Assembly: GCF_013408565.1 (NCBI RefSeq)
Contig: NZ_JACBZX010000001.1
Coordinates: 2,294,001-2,358,000, forward strand
DNA: 64,000 nucleotides
Source of the DNA: Janibacter alkaliphilus
Lineage (GTDB): Bacteria; Actinomycetota; Actinomycetes; Actinomycetales; Dermatophilaceae
Direction of reading: 5' to 3'
Below, in pieces: positions 20,022-28,751 of this stretch. A program made the translations under genes and the position numbers. How positions within the stretch are numbered: the first letter of the stretch is position 1; every line of letters begins with the position of its first letter. The notes under the pieces were generated by a model that worked only from the letters and a program-made list of their open reading frames with translations, searched no databases and was not told the DNA's origin.

Positions 20022-20071
20022 ACGACGACGGGCGGTCCCGGGGGCTCACCCCCGGGGCCGCCCTCGTCGTC
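20022..20071 (+). terminator. Strong hairpin after divIVA
   Basis: An inverted repeat starts 3 bp after the divIVA stop. The 5' arm 20022-20044 pairs almost completely with 20049-20070 around a CTCA loop, including a perfect CCCGGGGG/CCCCCGGG inner stem and outer ACGACGA/TCGTCGT pairing. No T-run follows, as is common in GC-rich actinobacteria. It probably ends the dcw/divIVA transcript. Confidence 0.8.
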
Positions 20072-20168
20072 CCCCGCCGCCCCGCGCGGCGCGCCGTGCA
20101 GGTACCCTGCGGTCAACCTCGGACCCGGGCGGTGCACGGGTCCCCCTTCCTGCGAGGACGGACACCTA

Positions 20169-20852
20169 GTGGCGACGAAGAAGAGCACGGCCAAGACGGC
20201 GGCGAAGGCTGCCTCGGGCGGCGCGGCGAAGAAGGCCACGACGAAGGCCGCGAAGGGCACCGGCACGAAGACCTCGAAGACCACGAAGGCCGCAGGCAAG
20301 AAGGCGTCGTCCACGGGGTCGGCGACGAAGGCCACCAAGGGCGCGACGACGACGGCGAAGAAGACCACGGCGACGAAGGCCACCACGAAGAAGTCCGCCA
20401 CGAAGAAGTCCACCACGAAGACCGCCACGAAGAAGTCGACGACGACGAAGACCTCCGCGGCCAGCCTCGTCGTCCGCGAGGACGAGTCGCCGTGGACCGC
20501 GGCCGAGCTGGCCGAGGTGCGCGCCGAGCTCGAGGCCGACGTCACCCGGCTGCGCGAGGAGATCCAGCTCGCCGAGAGCGACCTCGTCGACCTCATGAGC
20601 GACCCGCTGGACGGGGCCGGGGACGACCAGGCCGACGCCGGGGCCAAGAGCTACGAGCGTGACCAGGAGATCACCCTGACCAACAACGCCCGCGCGGTGC
20701 TGCTGCAGAACCTGCACGCCCTGGAGCGCATCGACGACGGCAGCTACGGGGTGTGCGAGTCCTGCGGTAACCCGATCGGCAAGCTGCGGCTGCAGGCCTA
20801 CCCGCGGGCCAGCCTGTGCGTCAGCTGTAAGAGCCAGCAGGAGCGTCGCTGA
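20169..20852 (+). CDS. TraR/DksA-family zinc-finger protein with histone H1-like Lys/Ala/Thr tail
   Basis: The 227-residue protein has two parts. Residues 1 to about 95 are almost only Lys, Ala, Thr, Ser and Gly with repeated KKST/KKTT motifs, like a histone H1 C-terminal tail, and would bind DNA non-specifically. The C-terminal part has a DksA-like coiled coil (EVRAELEADVTRLREEIQLA) and a four-cysteine zinc finger C196-x2-C199-x17-C217-x2-C220. DksA-type proteins bind the RNA polymerase secondary channel; the tail suggests a nucleoid-associated role as well. The GTG at 20169 follows a GAGGACGG site. Its stop overlaps the proposed lspA start. Confidence 0.88.
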   Translation: MATKKSTAKTAAKAASGGAAKKATTKAAKGTGTKTSKTTKAAGKKASSTGSATKATKGATTTAKKTTATKATTKKSATKKSTTKTATKKSTTTKTSAASLVVREDESPWTAAELAEVRAELEADVTRLREEIQLAESDLVDLMSDPLDGAGDDQADAGAKSYERDQEITLTNNARAVLLQNLHALERIDDGSYGVCESCGNPIGKLRLQAYPRASLCVSCKSQQERR

Positions 20853-21445
20853 TCACCGACCGGACCGAGCCCGACCCGACGGACCAGCACGAGCCGCCCG
20901 CCGCCCCCCGACGGCCGGTAATCGCCTGGTTCGTCGGCGCCGCCCTGCTCACCCTCGTGCTCGACCAGCTGACCAAGCTGTGGGCGCTGGCCACGCTGGA
21001 CGACGGCCGCACGATCGAGCTGCTCGGCGACTGGCTCGGGCTGCGGCTGCTGCGCAACTCCGGAGCCGCCTTCTCCCTCGGTGGCTCGATGACCTGGGTG
21101 ATGACCCTCGTCGCGGTGGTGGTGACCATCGGGATCGTCGTCGTCGCCCGCCGGCTCGGGTCCGCCCGCTGGGGTCTCGCGCTGGGCATGGTGCTCGGCG
21201 GCTCGCTGGGCAACCTCGTCGACCGGTTCTTCCGGGAGCCGGGCGGGGGCAGCGGGCACGTCATCGACTTCATCGACTACCTCGACCTCTTCGTCGGCAA
21301 CGTCGCCGACATCGGCATCGTGCTGGGCGCCGGTCTGGCGCTGTGGCTCAGCCTGCGCGACGTCGCCCTCGACGGTCGCCCGGTGCGGCACGCGGCCGAC
21401 CGGGGGGCCGAGCGAGAGGCCGAGCGGGGCGAGCACGATGGGTGA
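20849..21445 (+). CDS. lspA: Lipoprotein signal peptidase LspA, probable CTG start
   Basis: LspA is the inner-membrane aspartic protease that removes signal peptides from diacylglyceryl-prolipoproteins. Catalytic aspartates are visible in NLVDRFF (D125) and NVADIGI (D154), with four membrane helices. The first canonical start, GTG at 20957, would delete most of the first helix ([16 protein letters not shown]). The frame is open back to a TAA at 20828 but contains no ATG, GTG or TTG before 20957. A CTG at 20849 overlaps the previous stop (CTGA) and lies 5 nt after AGGAG (20839-20843), so I place the start there (198 residues). ATC at 20852 is the alternative. Confidence 0.85.
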   Translation: MITDRTEPDPTDQHEPPAAPRRPVIAWFVGAALLTLVLDQLTKLWALATLDDGRTIELLGDWLGLRLLRNSGAAFSLGGSMTWVMTLVAVVVTIGIVVVARRLGSARWGLALGMVLGGSLGNLVDRFFREPGGGSGHVIDFIDYLDLFVGNVADIGIVLGAGLALWLSLRDVALDGRPVRHAADRGAEREAERGEHDG

Positions 21446-22373
21446 CCGTCGCACGCTGCTCGTCCCGGACGGGCTGCAGGGGGAGCGGGTCGACGCCGCC
21501 GTGGCCCGCCTCTTCGGTCTCTCCCGCACCCGCGCCGCCGACCTCGCCGGCCAGGGCCGGATCGTCCTCGACGGGTCCCCGGCGGCGAAGTCGGCGCGGG
21601 TGAGCGGCGACCAGATGATCGAGGTCGACCTGCCCTCGGCCCAGGAGAGCCCCAGCCTGCAGGTGGTCGCCGAACCGGTCCCCGGGATGCGGATCGTCCA
21701 CGACGACGACGACATCGTCGTGGTGGACAAGCCGGTCGGGGTGGCCGCGCACCCCAGCGTCGGCTGGACCGGGCCCACGGTGCTCGGCGGGCTCGCCGCG
21801 GCCGGGTACCGGATCAGCACCAGCGGCGCCAGCGAGCGTCAGGGGATCGTCTCCCGGCTGGACGTGGGGACCTCTGGCCTCATGGTCGTCTGCAAGAGCG
21901 AGTACGCCTACTCGGTGCTCAAGCGCGCCTTCAAGGAGCGTACCGTCGACAAGACGTACCACGCGCTCGTGCAGGGCCTGCCGGACCCGCTCGTGGGGAC
22001 CGTGGACGCCCCCATCGGCCGCCACCCGGGGCACGAGTACAAGTTCGCCGTCATGGACTCCGGCAAGGCCGCGGTCACCCACTACGAGCTGCTCGAGGCC
22101 TTCCGGCACGCCTCGCTGCTCGAGGTGCACCTGGAGACCGGGCGCACCCACCAGATCCGGGTGCACATGGCCGCCCTGCGCCACCCCTGCGTCGGCGACC
22201 CGCTCTACGGCGCCGACCCGGGTCTGGCGGCGCGCCTGGGGCTGGAGCGGCAGTGGCTGCACGCCATGGGTCTCGGCTTCACCCACCCGGGCACGGGGGA
22301 GCAGGTGCACTACGAGAGCACCTACCCCGAGGACCTGCAGCAGGCGCTGCAGCGCCTGGGCGACCTCTCCTGA
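21438..22373 (+). CDS. RluD-family ribosomal large-subunit pseudouridine synthase
   Basis: RluA/RluD enzymes isomerise specific uridines in 23S rRNA. The 311-residue protein has an N-terminal S4 RNA-binding domain ([21 protein letters not shown]), the catalytic signature [15 protein letters not shown] with Asp142, and the [10 protein letters not shown] motif. It overlaps lspA by 8 bp, and the lspA-rluD pairing is widespread in bacteria. Which uridines it modifies cannot be told from sequence. It is the last plus-strand gene before the convergent Xre gene. Confidence 0.93.
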   Translation: MGDRRTLLVPDGLQGERVDAAVARLFGLSRTRAADLAGQGRIVLDGSPAAKSARVSGDQMIEVDLPSAQESPSLQVVAEPVPGMRIVHDDDDIVVVDKPVGVAAHPSVGWTGPTVLGGLAAAGYRISTSGASERQGIVSRLDVGTSGLMVVCKSEYAYSVLKRAFKERTVDKTYHALVQGLPDPLVGTVDAPIGRHPGHEYKFAVMDSGKAAVTHYELLEAFRHASLLEVHLETGRTHQIRVHMAALRHPCVGDPLYGADPGLAARLGLERQWLHAMGLGFTHPGTGEQVHYESTYPEDLQQALQRLGDLS

Positions 22374-22402
22374 GGCGAAGAAGGCGACAGGCCAGGGCGG
22401 GG

Positions 22403-22624
22403 TCAGCGGCCGCGCACGGTGAAGAGCTCGCCGGGGGAGCACCCGAGCGCGTCGCAGAGGGCGGTGAGGGTGGAGAAGCGGACCGCCTTCCCGCGGTTGT
22501 TCTTCAGCGCCGAGAGGTTGGCGTGGGTGATCCCGATCGTCCGGCTCAGCTCGGTGAGGGTCATCCCGCGCTCGGCGAGCAGCGCGTCCAGGTGGCAGAC
22601 GACGCGGTGGTCCTCCGGCGGCAT
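22403..22624 (-). CDS. Small Xre-family HTH regulator
   Basis: This 73-residue protein is essentially one Cro/C1 helix-turn-helix (LLAERGMTLTELSRTIGITH, then NLSALKNNRGKAVRFSTLTALCDALGCSPGELF). It belongs to the YozG-like group that commonly pairs with DUF2975 membrane proteins. Its ATG shares a base with the stop of the upstream DUF2975 gene (TGATG), so the two are coupled. Three 15-bp-period repeats upstream of the pair (23225-23263) are its most likely operator. Function is unknown. Confidence 0.9.
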   Translation of the reverse strand: MPPEDHRVVCHLDALLAERGMTLTELSRTIGITHANLSALKNNRGKAVRFSTLTALCDALGCSPGELFTVRGR

Positions 22625-23190
22625 CAGATGAGCCCTTCCTGGTCCTCGTGCATCCGCGCGCCGCGGTGCAGCACCAGCGCCAGGAAGGACAGCGTCATCA
22701 TCCCGACGTAGAGGTACCAGAACTGCTCGCCGACGAGGTCCGCCCGCCAGCGGTCCGGGTCCGGCACGGTCTGCAGCGCCCAGTTCGTCGCGCCGAGGCG
22801 CAGCATGCTCGGGACGATCAGCAGGGACGCGGTGGCCCAGGCGGCGGCGCTGGCCCAGCGCGCGGTGGAGCGGGTGAAGACCTCGCCGCGGACCAGGCGC
22901 AGCACGCAGGTCGTGAGCAGGACCAGCACGAGCGCGGTGAGCGCCCACTCGGTCACCGCGGCGGCGCGCAGGCTCACCAGGGCACCGTCGGCCAGCTCAC
23001 CGGCGTCGAGCACGAGGCTCTGGCGCAGCCCCTCCGGCCGCGAGGTGACCTCGAGCACCACCTCGCCCGAGGGCCAGCCGTCGAGGACGGCCGAGACGGC
23101 GTGGGCGACCAGCGCCAGGCCGGCCACGGCGTAGGCGAAGACGGTGGCCAGCGCGTCGCGGCGGGTCCTGGTGATCGTGGTGGTGCTCAT
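22624..23190 (-). CDS. DUF2975-type membrane protein
   Basis: The 188-residue protein has four hydrophobic segments (about 15-37, 63-90, 97-120 and 145-168), the topology of the DUF2975 family. Such proteins usually occur in an operon with a small Xre-type regulator, as here; their function is not established, and a role in membrane sensing or export control is only a guess. The ATG at 23190 is preceded by a GAGGGG element. The family call is from topology and context. Confidence 0.75.
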   Translation of the reverse strand: MSTTTITRTRRDALATVFAYAVAGLALVAHAVSAVLDGWPSGEVVLEVTSRPEGLRQSLVLDAGELADGALVSLRAAAVTEWALTALVLVLLTTCVLRLVRGEVFTRSTARWASAAAWATASLLIVPSMLRLGATNWALQTVPDPDRWRADLVGEQFWYLYVGMMTLSFLALVLHRGARMHEDQEGLI

Positions 23191-23224
23191 GGCTCGTCCC
23201 CTCGCTCCTGGTGCCTGACCGGTG

Positions 23225-23270
23225 ATGCATCGACTATCGGTACATCGAACAACAATGCATCGAAAAGCAA
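23225..23270 (-). promoter_or_regulatory. Three 15-bp-period repeats, probable operator/promoter of the Xre/DUF2975 pair
   Basis: Nine-base units start at 23225 (ATGCATCGA), 23240 (GTACATCGA) and 23255 (ATGCATCGA), exactly 15 bp apart, in a locally AT-rich stretch. On the minus strand TTGCTT (23270-23265) could be a -35 element, with GATGTA 18 nt downstream as a weak -10. The block starts 35 bp upstream of the DUF2975 ATG. Direct repeats with regular phasing suit cooperative binding by the small Xre regulator (inference). Confidence 0.6.
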
Positions 23271-23352
23271 TGTAGCACGGTGGGGGACGGGCGTCAGAGG
23301 TCAGGGGTCGGGGACAGGGAGCGGGCGGCGGGCCCGGCCGGCCGCGCGGAGC

Positions 23353-24894
23353 TCAGCCCACCTGGCGGTCCCGCCCCTCCCAGTAGGGGGCGCGCAGCTT
23401 GAACTTCTGCAGCTTGCCGGTGGCGGTGCGGGCCAGCTCGTCGCGCACCTCGACCGAGGTGGGCGCCTTGTAGCCGGCGACCTTCGACTTGCACCAGGCG
23501 ATGAGGTCGGCCTCGGTGGCCTCGGCGCCCTCCTCGAGGACGACCAGCGCCTTGATCGTCTCGCCCCACTTCTCGTCGGGCACGCCGATGACCGCGACCT
23601 CGACGACGTCCGGGTGGCTGAAGAGGGTGTCCTCGACCTCGATCGAGGAGACGTTCTCCCCGCCGGTGATGATCACGTCCTTCTTGCGGTCGCTGATGCT
23701 CAGGTAGCCCTCGTCGTCGAGGGTCCCGCCGTCGCCGGTGTGGAACCAGCCGCCCTCGAGGGTCGCCGCGGTCTCCTCGGGCAGCTCCCAGTAGCCGCGC
23801 ATGACGTGGTTGGCCCGGGCCAGCACCTCGCCCATGTCGGAGACGGTGAGGTCCACCCCGAGCGCCGGGGCGCCGGCCCGGACCAGCCGGGCGGCACGCT
23901 CCTCGGGCGAGAGGTCGTCCCACTCGGCGCGGGTGCGGTTGACGGTCAGCAGCGGCGAGGTCTCGGTGAGCCCGTAGATCTGGATGAACTCCCAGCCCAG
24001 CTCGGTCTCCACCCGGGCCACCGTCTGGGTCGGTGGCGGGGCGCCGGCGACGATGATCCGCACCCGGTCCCGGCCGGGGATCTCGCCCTCCCAGGTGGCC
24101 GCGGCCTCGAGCACCGCGTTGACCACGGCCGGGGCGGCGCACATCACGGTGACCCCGTGCTGCTGCACCCGGCGCAGGATCTCGGCGCCGTCGATCTTGC
24201 GGATCACCACGTGCTGGGCGCCGACGCCGGTGACCGCGAAGGGCATGCCCCACCCGTTGGCGTGGAACATCGGCAGCGTGTGCAGGTAGACGTCCCGGTC
24301 GCTGAGGGTGACGTGCAGCCCGAAGGTGGTGGCGTTGGTCCAGATGTTGCGGTGGGTGATCTCCACCCCCTTCGGCCGGGCGGTGGTGCCGGAGGTGTAG
24401 TTGATCGTCGCCAGCGCGTCCTCGTCCGGCTCCCAGGTCACCGGCTCCGCGGTGGCCGGGTCGACGTCGCCGAAGAGGTGCTCGTCCTCGCCGAGGACGA
24501 AGGTGTGCTCGGCCGAGACCTCGTCGATGATCGAGCGCAGCTCGGGGTCGACGTAGAGCACCCGGGCGCCGGAGTGCTCGACGATGAAGGTGATCTCCTC
24601 CGGGCTGAGCCGGAAGTTGACCGGGACCAGCACGCGACCGGAGCCGGCCACCCCGAAGAAGCTGGTCAGCAGGCGCGCCGAGTTGTGCGAGACCACCGCC
24701 ACCCGGTCGCCGACGGCGATGCCGAGGGCGTCCAGGTGCGCCGCCTGGGCGCGGGCCAGCTGGCGCAGCCGGGTGTAGGTGACCCCCTCCAGGGGCGCGG
24801 CCGGCTGCTGCGGCTCGTCCACGACGGCGACCCGGTCGCCGTAGACGACGGCGGCCCGGTCGAGGAAGTGGTTCACGGTCATCGGGACGAACAA
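23353..24894 (-). CDS. AMP-forming acyl-CoA synthetase (fatty-acid--CoA ligase family)
   Basis: This ANL-superfamily enzyme activates a carboxylic acid with ATP and CoA. The 513 residues include the P-loop YTSGTTARPKG (about 167-177), YGLTETSP, the GGWFHTGDGG motif and the C-terminal lysine in ATGKLQKFKLR. Substrate is undetermined; the sequence type suits medium or long chains. The TTG at 24894 has AGGAGGT (24905-24899) only 4 nt upstream; an ATG 12 nt downstream (24882) would be 16 nt away. A perfect GACGAC-3-GTCGTC palindrome (24912-24926) lies just upstream and may be its operator. It is not contiguous with the later acyl-CoA cluster. Confidence 0.88.
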   Translation of the reverse strand: MFVPMTVNHFLDRAAVVYGDRVAVVDEPQQPAAPLEGVTYTRLRQLARAQAAHLDALGIAVGDRVAVVSHNSARLLTSFFGVAGSGRVLVPVNFRLSPEEITFIVEHSGARVLYVDPELRSIIDEVSAEHTFVLGEDEHLFGDVDPATAEPVTWEPDEDALATINYTSGTTARPKGVEITHRNIWTNATTFGLHVTLSDRDVYLHTLPMFHANGWGMPFAVTGVGAQHVVIRKIDGAEILRRVQQHGVTVMCAAPAVVNAVLEAAATWEGEIPGRDRVRIIVAGAPPPTQTVARVETELGWEFIQIYGLTETSPLLTVNRTRAEWDDLSPEERAARLVRAGAPALGVDLTVSDMGEVLARANHVMRGYWELPEETAATLEGGWFHTGDGGTLDDEGYLSISDRKKDVIITGGENVSSIEVEDTLFSHPDVVEVAVIGVPDEKWGETIKALVVLEEGAEATEADLIAWCKSKVAGYKAPTSVEVRDELARTATGKLQKFKLRAPYWEGRDRQVG

Positions 24895-24911
24895 GGCGAC
24901 CTCCTGCGGCT

Positions 24912-24926
24912 GACGACGATGTCGTC
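24912..24926. promoter_or_regulatory. Perfect 6-3-6 inverted repeat upstream of the acyl-CoA synthetase
   Basis: GACGACGATGTCGTC forms two perfect 6-bp arms around GAT, 18 bp upstream of the minus-strand TTG start and adjoining its ribosome-binding site. Its size suits a repressor site. A second palindrome, GTACCGGTAC, lies near 24958-24967 in the same 257-bp divergent region before dnaE. No other gene is seen in this region. Confidence 0.35.
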
Positions 24927-25151
24927 CCGAGGTTATCGACTCCGGGGCAGCGTTGAGTACCGGTACCCATGCCCCGTGGCCTGCGGCTGCATAGCGTCGG
25001 GCTCACGCCGCGACGCCGGACGGGCCCCCCGTCACCGGCCGCCCGCCAGGGACCGCGGCGAGGAGGGGCCGCCAGGCAGGGGGTGGCGGCCCCTCCGCCG
25101 AGCCCGGGCGCTCGGTAGGGCTGTCGGGGGAGCGGACGTAGGATTCATCCG

Positions 25152-28100
25152 ATGCCTCAGCCCCTGCCCCGCGAGAAGAACTTCGTCCACCTGCACAACC
25201 ACACCGAGTACTCGATGCTCGACGGTGCAGCCCGGATCGAAGACATGTTCGCCAGCGCCCAGGAGATGGGCATGCCGGCGATCGCGATGACCGACCACGG
25301 CTACCTCTTCGGGGCCCACGAGTTCTGGAAGGCGGCCCAGAGCTACGACGTCAAGCCGATCATCGGGCTGGAGGCCTACGTCGCGCCGGGCACCCACCGC
25401 AGCGACAAGACCCGGGTGCGCTGGGGCGACGAGCGCACCGCCCGCGGCGACGACGTCTCCGGCGGCGGCGCCTACACCCACATGACGCTGCTGGCGCGGA
25501 ACAACACCGGCATGCACAACCTCTTCACGATGGGCTCGCGGGCCTCGCTGGACGCGGTCTACGCCAAGTGGCCGCGGATCGACCGGGAGCTGCTGGAGCG
25601 CTACGGCGAGGGCCTCATCGCCACCACAGGCTGCCCCTCGGGGGAGATCCAGACCCGGCTGCGGCTGGGCCAGTACGACCTGGCCGCCCAGGCCGCCTCG
25701 GACATGCGCGACATCGTCGGCCGCGAGCACTACTTCCTTGAGCTCATGGACCACGGCAACCAGATCGAGCGGCGGGTCCGCGAGGACCTCATGCGCCTGG
25801 CCAAGGACCTCGGGCTGCCGCTGCTGGCGACCAACGACCTGCACTACGTCAAGAAGGACGACGCGGTCGCCCAGGACGCGCTGCTGTGCATCAACTCCGG
25901 CTCCACCCTGCTGGACCCGGACCGGTTCTCCTTCGAGGGCGACGGCTACTACCTCAAGTCCCCGGCGGAGATGCGCGAGCTGTGGCGCGAGCTGCCCGAG
26001 GCCTGCGACAACACCCTGCTCGTCGCCGAGATGTGCGAGGTCTCCTTCACCGAGGGCGAGGGGCGCTACATGCCCCGCTTCGACGTGCCCGAGGGCGAGG
26101 ACGAGCGCTCCTGGTTCGTCAAGGAGGTCCAGACCGGGCTGGGGCAGCGCTTCCCCGGCGGCATCCCGGAGTACGCCCAGCAGCAGGCCGACTACGAGAT
26201 CGACGTCATCGTCGGCAAGGGCTACCCGGGCTACTTCCTCGTCGTCGCCGACTTCATCATGTGGGCCAAGCGCAACGGGATCCGGGTCGGCCCCGGCCGC
26301 GGCTCCGGTGCCGGGTCGATGTGCGCCTACGCGATGGGCATCACCGACCTCGACCCGATCCCGCACGGGCTGATCTTCGAGCGCTTCCTCAACCCCGAGC
26401 GGCAGTCGATGCCCGACTTCGACGTCGACTTCGACGAGCGTCGGCGCAGCGAGGTCATCCGCTACGTCTCGGACAAGTACGGCGACGAGCGGGTGGCGAT
26501 GATCGCCACCTACGGCACGATCAAGGCCAAGCAGGCGGTCAAGGACGCCGCCCGGGTGATGGGCCACCCCTTCTCCGTCGGCGAGCAGCTGACCAAGGCG
26601 ATGCCCGCCGACGTCATGGGCAAGGGCGTGCCGCTGGCCAAGATGTACGACCCGGAGCACGAGCGCTACGGCGAGGGCCAGGAGTTCCGCCAGCTCGTGG
26701 AGTCCGAGAAGCACCTGCAGGAGGTCGTCGACACCGCCCGCGGGCTGGAGGGCCTCAAGCGCCAGTGGGGGGTGCACGCGGCCGGGGTGATCATGTCCAG
26801 CGAGCCGCTCATGGACGTCATCCCGATCATGCGCCGGCTGCAGGACGGGCAGGTGCTCACCCAGTTCGACTACCCGACGTGCGAGACGCTCGGGCTGGTT
26901 AAGATGGACTTCCTCGGGCTGCGCAACCTCACCATCCTCGACGACGCGCTGGACAACGTGCGGATGAACCGGGACGAGGAGCTCGACCTCGACGCGCTGA
27001 GCAAGGACATGACCGACCCGGGCACCTACCGGCTGCTCAGCCGCGGCGACACCCTCGGGGTCTTCCAGCTCGACGGCGGCGGCATGCGCACCCTGCTGCG
27101 GCTGATGCAGCCGGACAACTTCGAGGACATCTCCGCGGCGCTGGCGCTCTACCGGCCCGGCCCGATGGGGGTGAACGCGCACACCAACTTCGCCCTGCGC
27201 AAGAACGGCCGGCAGGAGATCGTGCCGCTCGATCCGCAGCTGAAGGGCAAGCTGCAGCCGGAGATGGTCGAGGCGCTCGACCCGATCCTGTCGATGACCT
27301 ACGGGCTGGTGATCTACCAGGAGCAGGTCATGGAGATCGCCCAGAAGCTCGCCGGCTACACCCTCGGCAACGCCGACCTGCTGCGCCGGGCGATGGGCAA
27401 GAAGAAGAAGGAGGTGCTGGACAAGGAGTTCGAGCCGTTCAGCGCCGGGATGATCGCCAACGGCTACAACGAGGCCTCGGTCAAGGCGCTCTGGGACGTG
27501 CTCGTCCCCTTCTCCGACTACGCCTTCAACAAGGCGCACACCGCCGCCTACGGGCTGGTCTCCTACTGGACCGCCTACCTCAAGGCGAACTACCCGGCCG
27601 AGTACATGGCGGCGCTGCTGACCAGCGTCGGCGACGACAAGGACAAGTCGGCGCTCTACCTCGGCGAGTGCCGCCGGATGGGCATCAAGGTGCTGCCGCC
27701 GTCGGTGAACGAGTCGATCGCCACCTTCGCCGCGGTCGGCGAGGACATCCGCTTCGGCCTCGCCGCGATCCGCAACGTCGGGCGCAACGTCGTCGAGGGG
27801 ATCATCTCCGCCCGCGAGGAGAAGGGGGCCTTCACCTCCTTCGAGGACTTCCTCGCCAAGTGCCCCGCGGTGGTGTGCAACAAGCGGACCATCGAGTCGC
27901 TCATCCTCGCCGGGGCCTTCGACGACCTGGGCCACCCGCGCCAGGGGCTGGTCATGGTGCACGAGGAGTACGTCGACGCCTACGTCGGGGTCAAGCGCCA
28001 GGAGGCGGTCGGCCAGGACAGCCTGTGGGACATGTTCGGCGGTGACGGTGACGCCGCCGCCGCCGGTGGCGCCGTCGACGGGATGGGGCTGCGCCCGGTC

Positions 28101-28751
28101 CCCGAGGTGGAGTGGGACAAGCGGGCCAAGCTGAGCAACGAGCGGGAGATGCTCGGGCTCTACGTCAGCGACCACCCGCTCTTCGGCGTCGAGCACGTGC
28201 TGCAGCGGGCCGCGGACACCTCGATCACCTCGCTCACCCAGGAGGGCGGGGCGAAGGAGGGCGGCTTCGTCACCATCGCCGGGCTGGTCACCGGGCTCTC
28301 GGTCAAGCGGACCAAGAAGGGCGACCTGTGGGCGATCGCCACGGTCGAGGACCTCGCCGGCTCGATCGAGTGCCTGTTCTTCCCCAAGACGTACATGACC
28401 GTGCAGACCATGCTCACCCAGGACATCGTCGCCGTGGTCCGGGGCCGGATCAACGTGCGCGACGAGCAGGTCTCGATCTACGCGGAGGACCTGAAGATCC
28501 CGGAGCTGACCGACGGGCCGCGCGGGCCGGTGGTGCTCACCCTGGACTACGCCCGGGCGACCAACGGGCGGATCGAGGAGGTCAAGCAGGTGCTCTCCCG
28601 GCACCCGGGCAGCACCGACGTGCGGATCAAGCTCGTCCAGCCGGGCCGGTCGGTGACGATGGCGGTCGCCGCGGACTACCGGGTGGAGCCGACCGAAGCG
28701 CTCATCGGCGACCTCAAGGTCATCCTCGGGGCGCGGGCGGTCAGCGGATGA
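25152..28751 (+). CDS. dnaE: DNA polymerase III subunit alpha DnaE
   Basis: DnaE is the replicative polymerase catalytic subunit. The 1199-residue protein has an N-terminal PHP domain (FVHLHNHTEYSMLDGA), the family-C palm motif PDFDVDFDE at about 421-429 with catalytic aspartates, the finger/thumb segments, a helix-hairpin-helix region and a C-terminal OB fold (VTIAGLVTGLSVKRTKKGD). The PHP histidines seen at the N terminus (HNH) are intact, so proofreading by this domain, as in mycobacterial DnaE1, is plausible. The ribosome-binding site before the ATG is weak. The stop overlaps the next ATG (ATGA). Confidence 0.96.
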   Translation: MPQPLPREKNFVHLHNHTEYSMLDGAARIEDMFASAQEMGMPAIAMTDHGYLFGAHEFWKAAQSYDVKPIIGLEAYVAPGTHRSDKTRVRWGDERTARGDDVSGGGAYTHMTLLARNNTGMHNLFTMGSRASLDAVYAKWPRIDRELLERYGEGLIATTGCPSGEIQTRLRLGQYDLAAQAASDMRDIVGREHYFLELMDHGNQIERRVREDLMRLAKDLGLPLLATNDLHYVKKDDAVAQDALLCINSGSTLLDPDRFSFEGDGYYLKSPAEMRELWRELPEACDNTLLVAEMCEVSFTEGEGRYMPRFDVPEGEDERSWFVKEVQTGLGQRFPGGIPEYAQQQADYEIDVIVGKGYPGYFLVVADFIMWAKRNGIRVGPGRGSGAGSMCAYAMGITDLDPIPHGLIFERFLNPERQSMPDFDVDFDERRRSEVIRYVSDKYGDERVAMIATYGTIKAKQAVKDAARVMGHPFSVGEQLTKAMPADVMGKGVPLAKMYDPEHERYGEGQEFRQLVESEKHLQEVVDTARGLEGLKRQWGVHAAGVIMSSEPLMDVIPIMRRLQDGQVLTQFDYPTCETLGLVKMDFLGLRNLTILDDALDNVRMNRDEELDLDALSKDMTDPGTYRLLSRGDTLGVFQLDGGGMRTLLRLMQPDNFEDISAALALYRPGPMGVNAHTNFALRKNGRQEIVPLDPQLKGKLQPEMVEALDPILSMTYGLVIYQEQVMEIAQKLAGYTLGNADLLRRAMGKKKKEVLDKEFEPFSAGMIANGYNEASVKALWDVLVPFSDYAFNKAHTAAYGLVSYWTAYLKANYPAEYMAALLTSVGDDKDKSALYLGECRRMGIKVLPPSVNESIATFAAVGEDIRFGLAAIRNVGRNVVEGIISAREEKGAFTSFEDFLAKCPAVVCNKRTIESLILAGAFDDLGHPRQGLVMVHEEYVDAYVGVKRQEAVGQDSLWDMFGGDGDAAAAGGAVDGMGLRPVPEVEWDKRAKLSNEREMLGLYVSDHPLFGVEHVLQRAADTSITSLTQEGGAKEGGFVTIAGLVTGLSVKRTKKGDLWAIATVEDLAGSIECLFFPKTYMTVQTMLTQDIVAVVRGRINVRDEQVSIYAEDLKIPELTDGPRGPVVLTLDYARATNGRIEEVKQVLSRHPGSTDVRIKLVQPGRSVTMAVAADYRVEPTEALIGDLKVILGARAVSG

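Noticed and set aside
20957..21445. lspA starting at GTG 20957
   Set aside because: It would lose most of the first membrane helix and lacks a ribosome-binding site; the upstream CTG fits better.
22403..22948. A 181-residue protein extending the Xre regulator upstream
   Set aside because: The extra N-terminal part is a shadow of the DUF2975 gene. The HTH protein starts at the ATG overlapping that gene's stop.
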